Source: WTFY01 sp965220875 | GTDB taxonomy: Bacteria > Pseudomonadota > Gammaproteobacteria > UBA4575 | Length of the DNA stretch: 64,000 nt | Assembly (NCBI GenBank): GCA_965220875.1 | Contig: OZ244849.1 | Coordinates: 1,981,001 to 2,045,000 of the forward strand | Reading direction: 5' to 3' | Part shown: positions 33,439 through 41,594 of the stretch, piece by piece | Layout: each line of letters starts with the position of its first letter | Numbering within the stretch: the stretch's first letter is position 1 | Program-made: the position numbers and the translations under genes | The notes under the pieces: generated by a model | What the model was told of the DNA's origin: nothing | The model's input: only the letters and a program-made list of their open reading frames with translations | Databases searched by the model: none

Positions 33439-34104
33439 GTGAAAACTAGAATATTACTCGTATTGGCCCATGCAGCAATAATCAGCCTGACACTCTTTGC
33501 CACCGCGAATGCCGGATGGAACAGCAGGCTTTTTTTTGAAACGGCAACGGTATCGAAGGTACGATATTACCTGTCTGCGGGTGCGAAGCTGAATGCGCGC
33601 ACTAAAAATGGAGGCACGCCGCTACACACGGCGTCTGCCCATGCACATGATCCAGACATTGTTCATGTATTGCTCGAGGCCGGTGCAGATGTGCATGCAC
33701 GGAATAGGTATGGAAGTACACCACTTCATGTCGCTGCGGCCCATACAGACAGTCCATCTGTCATTGGAACATTACTAGCGGCCGGTGCAGACGTGCATAT
33801 GCGAGCCAGGGATGGAGCCACACCGCTGCATATGGCCGCTGCCCATAACAACAATCCGCATGTAATCGAAGCGTTGCTGAAAGCAGGTGCAGACCTGACC
33901 GGGAAAGACAGGTACGGGCGCACACCGCTTCACGTGGCAAGCGCTTACAATCACAACCCTGAGATTGTCGAAATGCTGCTGTCTGTTGGGGCGGACCCGG
34001 GAATTCCAGATAAAAAAGGACGACTGCCCATCGACTATGCAAAGGGCAATGAAAGTGTCCGTTCTGCTGAAGCCTACCGGCTGCTGAACGATACACGGTT
34101 CTGA
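33439..34104 (+). CDS. Secreted ankyrin-repeat protein
   Basis: The best start is a GTG at 33439 giving about 221 residues with a signal peptide VKTRILLVLAHAAIISLTLF, cleaved near ANA-GW. The open frame begins at 33223, but the first 72 residues are not signal-like. The mature part is a stack of ankyrin repeats with a 34-residue period: the TPLH motif recurs five times, counting a final weaker RLPIDYA, each followed by VLLEAGAD-type helices. Export to the periplasm or outside is expected. Bacterial ankyrin proteins bind other proteins; some act in host contact, others protect against oxidants. Nothing specific can be assigned. It is divergent from the dehydrogenase remnant. Confidence 0.7.
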   Translation: MKTRILLVLAHAAIISLTLFATANAGWNSRLFFETATVSKVRYYLSAGAKLNARTKNGGTPLHTASAHAHDPDIVHVLLEAGADVHARNRYGSTPLHVAAAHTDSPSVIGTLLAAGADVHMRARDGATPLHMAAAHNNNPHVIEALLKAGADLTGKDRYGRTPLHVASAYNHNPEIVEMLLSVGADPGIPDKKGRLPIDYAKGNESVRSAEAYRLLNDTRF

Positions 34105-34252
34105 AAGTTGGAGCGTCACGTATGCTATACCCCTTTCAACACCGGTTCATCCTGGGGACAGGACGCCGGCAGGCCTGGCAGTACTGAACGTCCATTTGCT
34201 CAGGCAGGCAAGTCAACACTTGCCCTAAAGGATCAATGCAAGGGAAGAGCCC

Positions 34253-34436
34253 ATGAACAAATTAATACCCGGTTTACTGGTTGCAACACTTTCCACGGGG
34301 CGATGCCTGCATCCGCAGACATCAAGAGCCGCGCACTGCCACGCACGTGCAAGCTAAAGAGACCCTGACAAACGAGCAATTCGCAGAATTTGAAGAATTG
34401 CTACAGCACAGATACCGCCATAAAGGAAAACAGTAG
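34253..34436 (+). pseudogene. Broken Spy/CpxP-like (LTxxQ) periplasmic protein gene
   Basis: An ATG with a good AAGGGAAGAG ribosome-binding site starts a signal-like peptide MNKLIPGLLVATLS. The rest of that signal, with AMPASAD, appears only in the next frame. A third frame then carries THVQAKETLTNEQFAEFEEL ending HKGKQ at the stop 34434-34436. This tail is clearly related to the end of the intact Spy-like protein at the right edge of the window (THAQLKEVLTEEQLAEFEEM ... RKGKQ). The middle of the gene is missing and the frame is shifted at least once, so it is a pseudogene. Confidence 0.7.
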
Positions 34437-34512
34437 CCGGTGGTGCAACCAATCCTCCTTATAGATTGGATGTCCCTGACGCTAAAACACAGTATATGAC
34501 TATCACCTGTAA

Positions 34513-34743
34513 TCAGCCTTCGTCTTTTCTATTGCATTCCCTGTAAGCCTGCGTCATCCTGGCGGCGAATTTTAATATTGCGAGGTAGTCGGCCTCATAC
34601 CTATGCTGCTCACCTTGCTTGGTTTGCATGGTGATAATGAACTTGTCACCGCGTGGCGTTACTTCAGCGTTACTCAGGGGATAAGGCCCTTTTTCCATTG
34701 GTCTTTTTGACTTGTCATTGCTGTGTTGATCACATGATTGCAC
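34513..34743 (-). CDS. Hypothetical protein, 76 residues
   Basis: A small soluble frame reading MQSCDQHSNDKSKRPMEKG, then a beta-strand-rich segment EVTPRGDKFIITMQTKQGEQHRYEADYLAILKFAARM. I recognise no family. A shorter start at the second Met (residue 16) is possible. It lies between a pseudogene and a transposase remnant in a decayed zone, so it could itself be a leftover; coding status is uncertain. Confidence 0.4.
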   Translation of the reverse strand: MQSCDQHSNDKSKRPMEKGPYPLSNAEVTPRGDKFIITMQTKQGEQHRYEADYLAILKFAARMTQAYRECNRKDEG

Positions 34744-34780
34744 GATAAGTGCTTGTTTTCAATAACCAAGTGAGGTACTG

Positions 34781-34900
34781 GATCTCAAGCAGTTCCGGCG
34801 CATCGCCACACGCTACGAAAAGCTTGCCGCCAACTTCCTTGCCATGATCAAGATTGCAAACCGTCAGAATCCGGCTACGCTTACGAGTCCACGACCTGGT
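34781..34900 (+). mobile_element. Remnant of an IS5-family transposase (C-terminal end)
   Basis: The plus strand reads DLKQFRRIATRYEKLAANF then LAMIKIA, the typical last helix of IS5-group DDE transposases (RRIATRYDKLAANFLA). After a frame change it continues with IRLRLRVH, which resembles the usual WLR(V/N) end. No terminal repeats or N-terminal part are visible. After it, to about 35049, a frame of about 58 codons stays open (GYAYESTTWSQASRSARLLR); I could not identify it. The remnant marks the border where the GC-rich zinc-uptake genes begin. Confidence 0.55.
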
Positions 34901-35046
34901 CCCAAGCGTCTCGATCCGCTCGCCTGCTGCGCGTCGCGTGGCAGGACCCATCGAAGCATCGCGTCGTCCAATCCATCGAAGGCTACACCCTGGTCCGCAC
35001 CGCCGCAGTAAAGGTCGAACGGCAGACCCTTGATCGCACACCGAGC

Positions 35047-35991
35047 TTATAAAGTCAGCGCCTGCGTGATCGTCATCGCGTTGTGCCGCATCATGTCGAG
35101 GTAGGTTGATGCCGGACCGTTGGAACTGGACAGCGCGCCAGGATAGAGCGTGCCACCGATTGTGGCTCCTGTCTCGTCGGCGATGCGTTCCAGGAGGCGG
35201 GGGTCCGCGACATTCTCGATGAAGACAGCACGTATGCCCCGATCGCGTATCTGCTGGACGAGGCGGGCGACATCCTGTGCGGATGCCTCCGACTCGGTGC
35301 TGAGTCCTTGCGGCGCAATGAAGGTCAGTCCGTAGTCGCGACCGAAGTACCGAAACGCGTCGTGCGAGGTGACGACGGTCCGGCTGCCCGCGGGAAGCCT
35401 GGCAACCATCTTGCGGATTTCCAGGTCGAGGGCCTCAAGTTCGTCCACATAGGCCCCGCGATTCCGATAGAAAGCGCTGGCATTCCCAGGATCGAGCTTG
35501 GACAGCGCCGCTGCAATGTTGTCCACGTACACCATGGCATGGCGGAGACTCTGCCAGGCATGGGGATCGAAGGTGCCATGGTCATGGGTTTTATGATCGT
35601 CGTGCTCGGCATGTTTGCCATCTGCACCGTGCTCGTCAGCGATTGGCTTGATGCCGTCGGTCGCCACCACACGGACACCGCGGAATTCCGAAGCGTCGAT
35701 CAACCGGTCCAGCCAGCCTTCAAATTGCAGGCCGTTGACGACAATGATTTGCGCTTCGCTGACGGACCGGGCATCTGCAGGGGTTGGTCGGTAAACATGC
35801 GTGTCGCCGTCAGGACCGACGAGCGTCGTGACATCGACGTGCTCACCTCCGATTCGCTTCACCATGTTGCCGAGGATCGAGAAGGTAGCGACCACCGGGA
35901 TCGGTTCGCGGGATTGTGCGGCGCCCGTGGCAGCGAGCGACAGAACGAGGCTGATGGTGACAGGGTTCAGAAAGGCTCGGCGGGTAGGCAT
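35047..35991 (-). CDS. znuA: Zinc ABC transporter periplasmic binding protein (ZnuA/AztC type)
   Basis: A 314-residue cluster A-I (type III) metal-binding protein with a twin-Arg-like signal peptide start MPTRRAFLNPVTISLVLSLA. Metal ligands fit the family: His in GDTHVYRPTPAD, the His-rich loop DGKHAEHDDHKTHDHGTF, DPHAWQS with the second His, the third His in VVTSHDAFRYFG, and an acidic residue near the end. The His loop is short, as in AztC-like proteins. It captures Zn(II) for the ZnuBC-type permease encoded just upstream in the transcript. It is the last gene of the zur-operon and is GC-rich. Confidence 0.88.
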   Translation of the reverse strand: MPTRRAFLNPVTISLVLSLAATGAAQSREPIPVVATFSILGNMVKRIGGEHVDVTTLVGPDGDTHVYRPTPADARSVSEAQIIVVNGLQFEGWLDRLIDASEFRGVRVVATDGIKPIADEHGADGKHAEHDDHKTHDHGTFDPHAWQSLRHAMVYVDNIAAALSKLDPGNASAFYRNRGAYVDELEALDLEIRKMVARLPAGSRTVVTSHDAFRYFGRDYGLTFIAPQGLSTESEASAQDVARLVQQIRDRGIRAVFIENVADPRLLERIADETGATIGGTLYPGALSSSNGPASTYLDMMRHNAMTITQALTL

Positions 35992-36003
35992 GGAAAGGCT
36001 CCT

Positions 36004-36870
36004 TCAGGCTTCGAGGTAACGGCCCCAGAAGGTCCGCGCGGCAAGACCGCTGACCGGGCCAAGGATCAGCGAGAGCCCGTAGGCGAGACCTGCGACAAGG
36101 ATAATTGACGGACCGGAGGGCAGGCTGAAATAGTAGGAGAGAAGGAGGCCACTCACGCTTGAGAACATCCCGACGGCAGTCGCGACCGTGATCAGTGCGC
36201 CGATGCTCACTGTCCAGAACCGTGCCGCGGCAGCGGGAAGGATCATGATGCCGACCGCCATCAGCGTGCCGAGCGCCTGGAATCCGCCCACAAGGTTGAG
36301 CACGACAAGGACGAGAAGAGTCAAATGTGCAATGGCGCTGAGCCCGCTGACCGAACGCAGGAACTGCGGGTCGGCGCACTCGAGCACGAGCGGCCGGAAC
36401 AGCACCGCAAGCGTGAACACCGTTACGCTCGCGATGGAGCAGAGCAGGATCAAAGCAGCGTTGTCGAGCGCCAACACGGTGCCGAACAGCACATGCATCA
36501 AGTCGACGTTGCTGCCTCGGGTGGACACGATCAGCACTCCAACTGCTAACGAGATCAGGTAGAAGGCCGCGAGGCTCGCGTCCTCACGCAGCACCGTGGC
36601 TCGGGTCACGAAGCCTGCAAGAAGAGCCACGGCCATGCCCGCGATCAGTCCGCCCACGGTCATCGCCCCAAGCGAGAGACCCGCGACGAGATAGCCGACG
36701 GCTGCGCCAGGCAAGATCGCATGAGCCATCGCATCTCCCGTCAGACTCATTCGGCGCAGCATCAGGAACACCCCGACGGGCGTCGCGCCCAAAGAAATCG
36801 CCGCGCAGCCCACGAGCGCACGCCGCATGAATCCGAAATCAACAAAGGGCTGGACAAGTAACTCCCACAT
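36004..36870 (-). CDS. znuB: Zinc ABC transporter permease (ZnuB/AztB type)
   Basis: With the ATG at 36870 the protein is 288 residues, starting MWELLVQPFVDFGFMRRALVGC, and has about eight hydrophobic segments. The family segment RRMSLTGDAMAHAILPGAAVGYL is present, as is the later region SLPSGPSIILVAGLAYGLSL. The frame also opens at 36921, but that start would add Arg-rich residues. The ATG overlaps the znuC stop by one base (TGATG), showing translational coupling. It forms the membrane channel for Zn(II). Confidence 0.88.
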   Translation of the reverse strand: MWELLVQPFVDFGFMRRALVGCAAISLGATPVGVFLMLRRMSLTGDAMAHAILPGAAVGYLVAGLSLGAMTVGGLIAGMAVALLAGFVTRATVLREDASLAAFYLISLAVGVLIVSTRGSNVDLMHVLFGTVLALDNAALILLCSIASVTVFTLAVLFRPLVLECADPQFLRSVSGLSAIAHLTLLVLVVLNLVGGFQALGTLMAVGIMILPAAAARFWTVSIGALITVATAVGMFSSVSGLLLSYYFSLPSGPSIILVAGLAYGLSLILGPVSGLAARTFWGRYLEA

Positions 36871-37613
36871 CACGCCGCGCTCCGCCCGCAGGTGTGCGGA
36901 GAGTCGGCGCAGGCCTCGCACATCTGGCGCGCGTGGAACTGGTTCTCGGCCGTCAGAACCTGCTCCGTGGGTCCATGGGCAATGAGCTTGCGGGCGAGCA
37001 GCAGCGTGCGAGGGAAGTGAGCTCGCACCGTGTCGAAGTCGTGCAAAACGGCGAGTACCGTGCGGCCTTCGCCGTGCCAGCGCCGCATTACACCTATCAG
37101 ATCCGCCATCGTTCCCTCGTCAACCGCGTTAAAGGGTTCATCCAGCAGGACGAGCCGTGCGTCCTGCAGCAGAAGCCGCGCAAAGAGAGCACGCTGTATC
37201 TGCCCGCCCGACAGCGACCCGATCGGGCGCTTCTGGAACCCTTCGAGCCCGACCGCAGAAATCGCTTCGGCGATGCGTGCTCGGTGAATGGCCCGCAAGC
37301 CCGCAAAGCCGCCGATCTCCCGCCAGAGCCCCATGCCCACGAGGTCGGCGACTGCGATCGGGAAAGACCGGTCGACGTCCGATTGCTGCGGCAGGTAAGC
37401 GATCTCGCTCCGTGTGAGCCTGCCGAAGGCGATCCGACCCTCCAGCGGGCGGAGTGCGCCGATTACCCCCTTCAACACCGTGGATTTGCCGGCCCCGTTT
37501 GGTCCGACGATGGCTGTCAGGCTGCCCTCTGCAATCTCGCCATGTAGGCGATGCACGGCCGGATGCCGACCGTAGCCGAGGGTCAGGTCCTGAAACTGGA
37601 GGGCGTAGGTCAT
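36870..37613 (-). CDS. znuC: Zinc ABC transporter ATP-binding protein (ZnuC/AztA type)
   Basis: A 247-residue ABC ATPase beginning MTYALQFQDLTLGYGRHPAVH. It has Walker A GPNGAGKST, the signature LSGGQIQRALFARLLLQ, Walker B LVLLDEPF and the switch His in LAVLHDFDTV. The C-terminus is rich in Cys and His (ARQMCEACADSPHTCGRS), which may bind zinc; this is an inference. The frame extends upstream to 37772, but the ATG at 37613 overlaps the stop of a small membrane-protein gene (ATGA) and gives a normal family N-terminus. It powers uptake through the ZnuB-type channel. Confidence 0.9.
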   Translation of the reverse strand: MTYALQFQDLTLGYGRHPAVHRLHGEIAEGSLTAIVGPNGAGKSTVLKGVIGALRPLEGRIAFGRLTRSEIAYLPQQSDVDRSFPIAVADLVGMGLWREIGGFAGLRAIHRARIAEAISAVGLEGFQKRPIGSLSGGQIQRALFARLLLQDARLVLLDEPFNAVDEGTMADLIGVMRRWHGEGRTVLAVLHDFDTVRAHFPRTLLLARKLIAHGPTEQVLTAENQFHARQMCEACADSPHTCGRSAA

Positions 37614-37744
37614 GGTATCCCCGGCGTGGACGTCGCCCAGAAGAAGACGCTCCAGAGCACAGCAACAATCAGGGCTGCGCCAACCAGCCGGGGGCCGACG
37701 CCGAGCGGCAGCAGTCGAAGTGAAAGGGTGTGCAACATCCTCAT
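37610..37744 (-). CDS. Small single-pass membrane protein upstream of znuC
   Basis: A 44-residue frame from ATG at 37744: MRMLHTLSLRLLPLG, then a hydrophobic segment of about 20 residues (LVGAALIVAVLWSVFFWA) and a short tail STPGIP. Its stop overlaps the znuC ATG as ATGA, a strong sign that it is translated. I do not recognise a family. It may be a leader peptide coupling translation to znuC or a small partner of the transporter. Confidence 0.5.
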   Translation of the reverse strand: MRMLHTLSLRLLPLGVGPRLVGAALIVAVLWSVFFWATSTPGIP

Positions 37745-37840
37745 GCCGGCGCTCCCTGCCGAGTGGCGGCACTCACGTCCATCCGCCATGACGGTCCATC
37801 CGCGCACTGGCTCTCCATGGGTGCAGTTCCTTGCTTCCGT

Positions 37841-38287
37841 CTACGCTGCGGCGAACCCAGGGGCGGCTGCATCCTCGGCAAGCAGTCTTCCGATCCACGG
37901 GTCCTCGAGCTCGGCTGATGCCTTGCAGCCACTGCAAATGAAGAAAAGGCAATCGTGGTCACGCTTGGGCTGGACGCACGGGATGTAGGTATTCAGGTTT
38001 TCGATCCTGGAAACGAGACCCTGCTCCATCAGGAAGTGAAGTGCCCGGTACATGGTCGGTGGTCCGGCCGGACACAAATCTCTGAGCTTGACCGCTTTGA
38101 TCAACCGGTAAACGCCCATAAGCCCGCCACTGGCCCACAGCAACCCCAGCTCACGCCTCCTGAGCTCTGTCACATGTACGGCGCGTCGCTCGCAAATCGA
38201 CTTCGCCAGCGCCACCCTTTCGCGCGGCGAATGCCTCACGCGGCAATCCGGATCGGTGCAGAGCCGGGGTCGAATTAACGGTTTCAT
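37841..38287 (-). CDS. zur: Fur-family regulator, probably the zinc regulator Zur
   Basis: A 148-residue protein with the Fur winged-helix region (LGLLWASGGLMGVYRLIKAV ... GPPTMYRALHFLMEQGLVSRIEN) and the beginning of the dimer/metal domain with DHDCLFFICSGCKASAEL, which carries a CxxC zinc site. The second C-terminal CxxC is absent because the frame stops after GFAAA. Most Zur proteins run 15-25 residues further, so the end may be shortened. The zinc ABC genes lie directly downstream and a palindromic Zur box upstream, which supports zinc as the signal and autoregulation. Confidence 0.8.
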   Translation of the reverse strand: MKPLIRPRLCTDPDCRVRHSPRERVALAKSICERRAVHVTELRRRELGLLWASGGLMGVYRLIKAVKLRDLCPAGPPTMYRALHFLMEQGLVSRIENLNTYIPCVQPKRDHDCLFFICSGCKASAELEDPWIGRLLAEDAAAPGFAAA

Positions 38288-38319
38288 GATCTCCTTGTCT
38301 CACCTTGCGAGGCATAAAA

Positions 38320-38333
38320 AATGTTATAACATT
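38320..38333 (-). promoter_or_regulatory. Zur box upstream of zur-znuCBA
   Basis: A perfect 14-bp palindrome AATGTTATAACATT, the core of the known Zur operator (GAAATGTTATAACATTTC-like), 33 bp before the zur start codon. It would repress the whole zur-(small ORF)-znuC-znuB-znuA transcript when zinc is sufficient. Confidence 0.85.
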
Positions 38334-38439
38334 GCGTCATACATCGCAAGGGGATCGCAACCTGGGGCAAGCCAACATCCATGGAAGAAGCACGGCGACC
38401 CCGGAACCATCATCGAATGGGTAGAAACGGGCAGCCGGG

Positions 38440-38476
38440 AAAAGGCGACCGACATTCCGCACGGCGGGATGTCGGT
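38440..38476 (-). terminator. Intrinsic terminator of the initiator tRNA gene
   Basis: On the minus strand a 13-bp stem (ACCGACATCCCGC with its partner, one G-U pair, loop CGT; 38448-38476) is followed by CGCCTTTT. It starts 6 bp after the tRNA 3' CCA end. Confidence 0.75.
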
Positions 38477-38481
38477 CTCGA

Positions 38482-38558
38482 TGGTAGCGGGGGCAGGATT
38501 TGAACCTGCGACCTTCGGGTTATGAGCCCGACGAGCTGCCAGACTGCTCCACCCCGCA
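38482..38558 (-). tRNA. Initiator tRNA-fMet (CAU), CCA encoded
   Basis: A 77-nt cloverleaf with anticodon CAU. The anticodon stem has the three stacked G-C pairs (GGG/CCC) that mark initiator tRNAs, the T-arm has GGTTCAAATCC, and the 3' CCA is encoded. The acceptor stem has no Watson-Crick pair at 1-72, as required for formylation; the mismatch here is U1-U72 where most bacteria have C1-A72. It lies 76 bp downstream of nuoN on the same strand. Confidence 0.93.
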
Positions 38559-38634
38559 TCAGGGAGTGAAGTTTACTGGCTCGACCCATACATCTCAAGC
38601 GGTTACTGGCCCACCGAAGATGCATGGTACCGCT

Positions 38635-40080
38635 TCAGTTCAATACCCGTATGCAATAATCAAGCAGGGTATTAGGAAATACAAACAGGACAATCACCAG
38701 TAACCCGTTGACCGACAGAGCAGCCTGGGCCAGACCTGGCCCCCGGACATGCAGTTGCCCAACCGGTTCATCGAAATACATGTACTTGACCACGCGCAGA
38801 TAATAAAACGCCCCGATCACGGACATCACGATTGCCAGAATCGCCAGCCACAGCATGCCGTCCTGAACCAGGCTTTGCAGGATGTACAACTTGGCGTAAA
38901 AACCGACTGTCAACGGAACCCCTGCCATGGAAAACATCAGCAACAGCATGATCAGTGCAAACCATGGGCTGCTTTTGCCCAGCCCCTTCAGGTCCTCAAG
39001 CCTGTCCATGCTCCTGCCCTGACTGGCAAACAGTACCAGTACGCCAAATGCACCGGCAGCCATCAAGACGTAGATGACCGTATAGAACAGTGCGGCCGCA
39101 TAGCCAAAGTCCGAACCTGACAATATTCCCAGCAGTATAAAGCCTATATGGGAAATGGCTGAATAGGCCAGCATGCGCTTGATATTGCTCTGCGCAATGG
39201 CGATGACGTTTCCAAATATCACTGACAAGACCGTCACCACCACCAGCATCTGCTGCCAATCCGTAAGCAGTTCCTGGAGACCATTGCTTAACAGGCGAAT
39301 GGTCATTACGAATGCAGCGAGTTTCGGCATCGTGGCGATAAAAAGGGTGACCGCCGTCGGGGCACCGTGATAGACATCCGGTACCCACATGTGGAAGGGC
39401 ACGGCACCGAATTTAAAGGCCAGGCCCACCACGATAAAGGCCAGTGCAAACACCAGTGCAATACTGTCTGTGGCCCTGCTCCCCAAGTGTGCACTGATTT
39501 CGGCCAGGTCCAGGCTTCCTGTCAGCCCGTACAGGATGGACATGCCATAGAGCAACATGCCTGATGCGATAGCACCGAGGACAAAATACTTTATCGCCGC
39601 TTCCGAGGCATCACTGGAGTCACGCTCGAATACCACGAGCGCATACAGGCACAGGGAGAGAAGTTCCAGTCCCAGATAGACCAGGATGAAATTATGGGCC
39701 GAAGCCATTACCAGTACGCCCAGGGTGGCAAACAGCCCGAGAACATAGAATTCCGGCCTGGCGTGGGAACGCTGCTGCAGGTAGGGGCGCGCATACATGA
39801 ATACGACCGCTGCGGTCAGGCATGCAAACAGCTTGACCGCCACCGCAAGCGGGTCATGGATATACAGGCTTCCAAATGCAAAGGTTTCCTGCGGCGTGGT
39901 CGCGAGCCCGACCAGCACGGCAACGGCACCCAGCACTGCCAGGCTGGACCAGAACGCCAGTGCCTCGCCGGCCCTTCCCGCATAAAGGCCCAGGATGAGC
40001 ACCGTCGAGGCTGCACCCAGCAGGACAACCTCGGGTAACGCCAGGATCACGTCTGCACCTAAGCTTTCCATGCCGTTCAC
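38635..40080 (-). CDS. nuoN: NADH-quinone oxidoreductase subunit N
   Basis: A 481-residue antiporter-like membrane subunit of respiratory complex I with about 14 hydrophobic segments. It contains the family lysine-bearing helices (AVKLFACLTA, GLAFKFGAVPFHMWVPDVYHGAP) and the segment SNIKRMLAYSAISHIGFILLG. It is one of the three proton-pumping subunits. It is the last nuo gene, overlapping the nuoM stop by 4 bp (ATGA type). Confidence 0.95.
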   Translation of the reverse strand: MNGMESLGADVILALPEVVLLGAASTVLILGLYAGRAGEALAFWSSLAVLGAVAVLVGLATTPQETFAFGSLYIHDPLAVAVKLFACLTAAVVFMYARPYLQQRSHARPEFYVLGLFATLGVLVMASAHNFILVYLGLELLSLCLYALVVFERDSSDASEAAIKYFVLGAIASGMLLYGMSILYGLTGSLDLAEISAHLGSRATDSIALVFALAFIVVGLAFKFGAVPFHMWVPDVYHGAPTAVTLFIATMPKLAAFVMTIRLLSNGLQELLTDWQQMLVVVTVLSVIFGNVIAIAQSNIKRMLAYSAISHIGFILLGILSGSDFGYAAALFYTVIYVLMAAGAFGVLVLFASQGRSMDRLEDLKGLGKSSPWFALIMLLLMFSMAGVPLTVGFYAKLYILQSLVQDGMLWLAILAIVMSVIGAFYYLRVVKYMYFDEPVGQLHVRGPGLAQAALSVNGLLVIVLFVFPNTLLDYCIRVLN

Positions 40081-41588
40081 CTGAGATTGACCAGTTGTGA
40101 CTGCTGGAGCAAATGGCCCACCGATGCATCCATCAATTCAATCAGCGGCGCAGGCCACAGGCCGAGCCACAGTACCAGCAGGGTCAGCACCAGCAAACAG
40201 AAAAATTCCCTGCCGTTCAAATCCGTCAGGGCTGCCACGCGTTCATTTGCCGGGGCGCCGAATACGACCCGCTTTATCATCCAGAGTGTGTATGCGGCAC
40301 CGACCACCAGGGTCAAGGCCGCAAGGACGGCATACCATACATTGGCCTTGAAACTTGCCAGGATCACCATGAGTTCGCCTACAAACCCCGAGGTGCCCGG
40401 GAGACCCACGTTAGCCATGGCAAAGATCATAAAAAATGTCGCAAATACCGGCATGCTGTGGACCACGCCCCCGTAGTCTGCAATCTGCCTGCTGTGCATA
40501 CGGTCATACAGCACCCCCACGCACAGGAACATGGCTCCCGAAATGAATCCATGCGAGATCATCTGGACCATGCCTCCCTGCACAGCCATGGCCGCCGAAG
40601 TATCGGCCTGGTTGAACAGTGCGAAGATCACAAAGAACCCAAGCGTGACAAACCCCATATGGGCAATGGACGAATAGGCGATCAGTTTTTTCATGTCACG
40701 CTGAACCAAGGCCACCAGGCCGATGTAGACGATTGCAATGAGCGAAGCGGCAATGATGACAACGGCCAGCTTGCTGCTGGCATAAGAGGCCATGGGAAGG
40801 CTGAATCGCAGGAACCCGTACCCCCCTACTTTCAGCAGGATTGCTGCCAGTACGACCGAGCCACCGGTCGGCGCCTCGACATGCGCATCCGGCAACCAGG
40901 TGTGAACAGGCCACATGGGAATCTTGACGGCAAACGCAATCAGGAAGGCCAGGAACACCAGGTACTGTTCACGTGCAGTAAGGTGAAACTGCTGCAGCTG
41001 TGCAATCTCGAATGTCCCGGCCTGCAGGTAGAGATAAACCAGTGCCACGAGCAGGAAAATCGAACCGAAGAACGTGTACAGGAAGAATTTCACGGTCGCA
41101 TATACCCTGCGGGGTCCACCCCATATACCGATGATCAGAAACATCGGAATCAGCATGCCCTCAAAAAACACATAGAAGAGAACGGCATCCAGTGCGCAGA
41201 AGACACCAATCATCAGGCCTTCCAGGACCAGGAACGCAGCGAAATATTCACCGATTCGGCCCGGGGCAATTTCCCATCCGGCGATCACCACAAGAACGGT
41301 GATGACGGTGGTAAGCAGTATCAGGGGGACCGATATCCCGTCGACACCCAGCGAGTAGTACACATCGAATGCCCGGATCCAGGGAACGTGCTCGCTGAAC
41401 TGCATGGCGTGCTGCTTGGCATCAAACCCGAACAGCAGCGAGATACTTGCCAGGAACGTCGCCACGGCAACAAGCAGGGCCAGCCATCGCACCGCATGCA
41501 CCGAAGCCCTGCCTGCAGGGATGGCCAGCAGGCCTCCGGCTATCGGCAGCCAGATCAGCAGACTCAGCATGGGAAATGAACCTGACAT
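40077..41588 (-). CDS. nuoM: NADH-quinone oxidoreductase subunit M
   Basis: A 503-residue proton-pumping antiporter-like subunit. Conserved parts are FYVFFEGMLIPMFLIIGIWGG with the essential Glu, KIPMWPVHTWLPDAHVEAPT, and QRDMKKLIAYSSIAHMGFVTLG. It follows nuoL by 6 bp and overlaps nuoN by 4 bp. Confidence 0.96.
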   Translation of the reverse strand: MSGSFPMLSLLIWLPIAGGLLAIPAGRASVHAVRWLALLVAVATFLASISLLFGFDAKQHAMQFSEHVPWIRAFDVYYSLGVDGISVPLILLTTVITVLVVIAGWEIAPGRIGEYFAAFLVLEGLMIGVFCALDAVLFYVFFEGMLIPMFLIIGIWGGPRRVYATVKFFLYTFFGSIFLLVALVYLYLQAGTFEIAQLQQFHLTAREQYLVFLAFLIAFAVKIPMWPVHTWLPDAHVEAPTGGSVVLAAILLKVGGYGFLRFSLPMASYASSKLAVVIIAASLIAIVYIGLVALVQRDMKKLIAYSSIAHMGFVTLGFFVIFALFNQADTSAAMAVQGGMVQMISHGFISGAMFLCVGVLYDRMHSRQIADYGGVVHSMPVFATFFMIFAMANVGLPGTSGFVGELMVILASFKANVWYAVLAALTLVVGAAYTLWMIKRVVFGAPANERVAALTDLNGREFFCLLVLTLLVLWLGLWPAPLIELMDASVGHLLQQSQLVNLR

Positions 41589-41594
41589 GCGCCG

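Noticed and set aside
40113..41579. A 488-codon open frame on the plus strand opposite nuoM, and similar long frames opposite nuoF and nuoD.
   Set aside because: Composition is dominated by His, Gln, Arg and Asp as expected for antisense of membrane or GC-rich genes; the minus-strand genes are certain.
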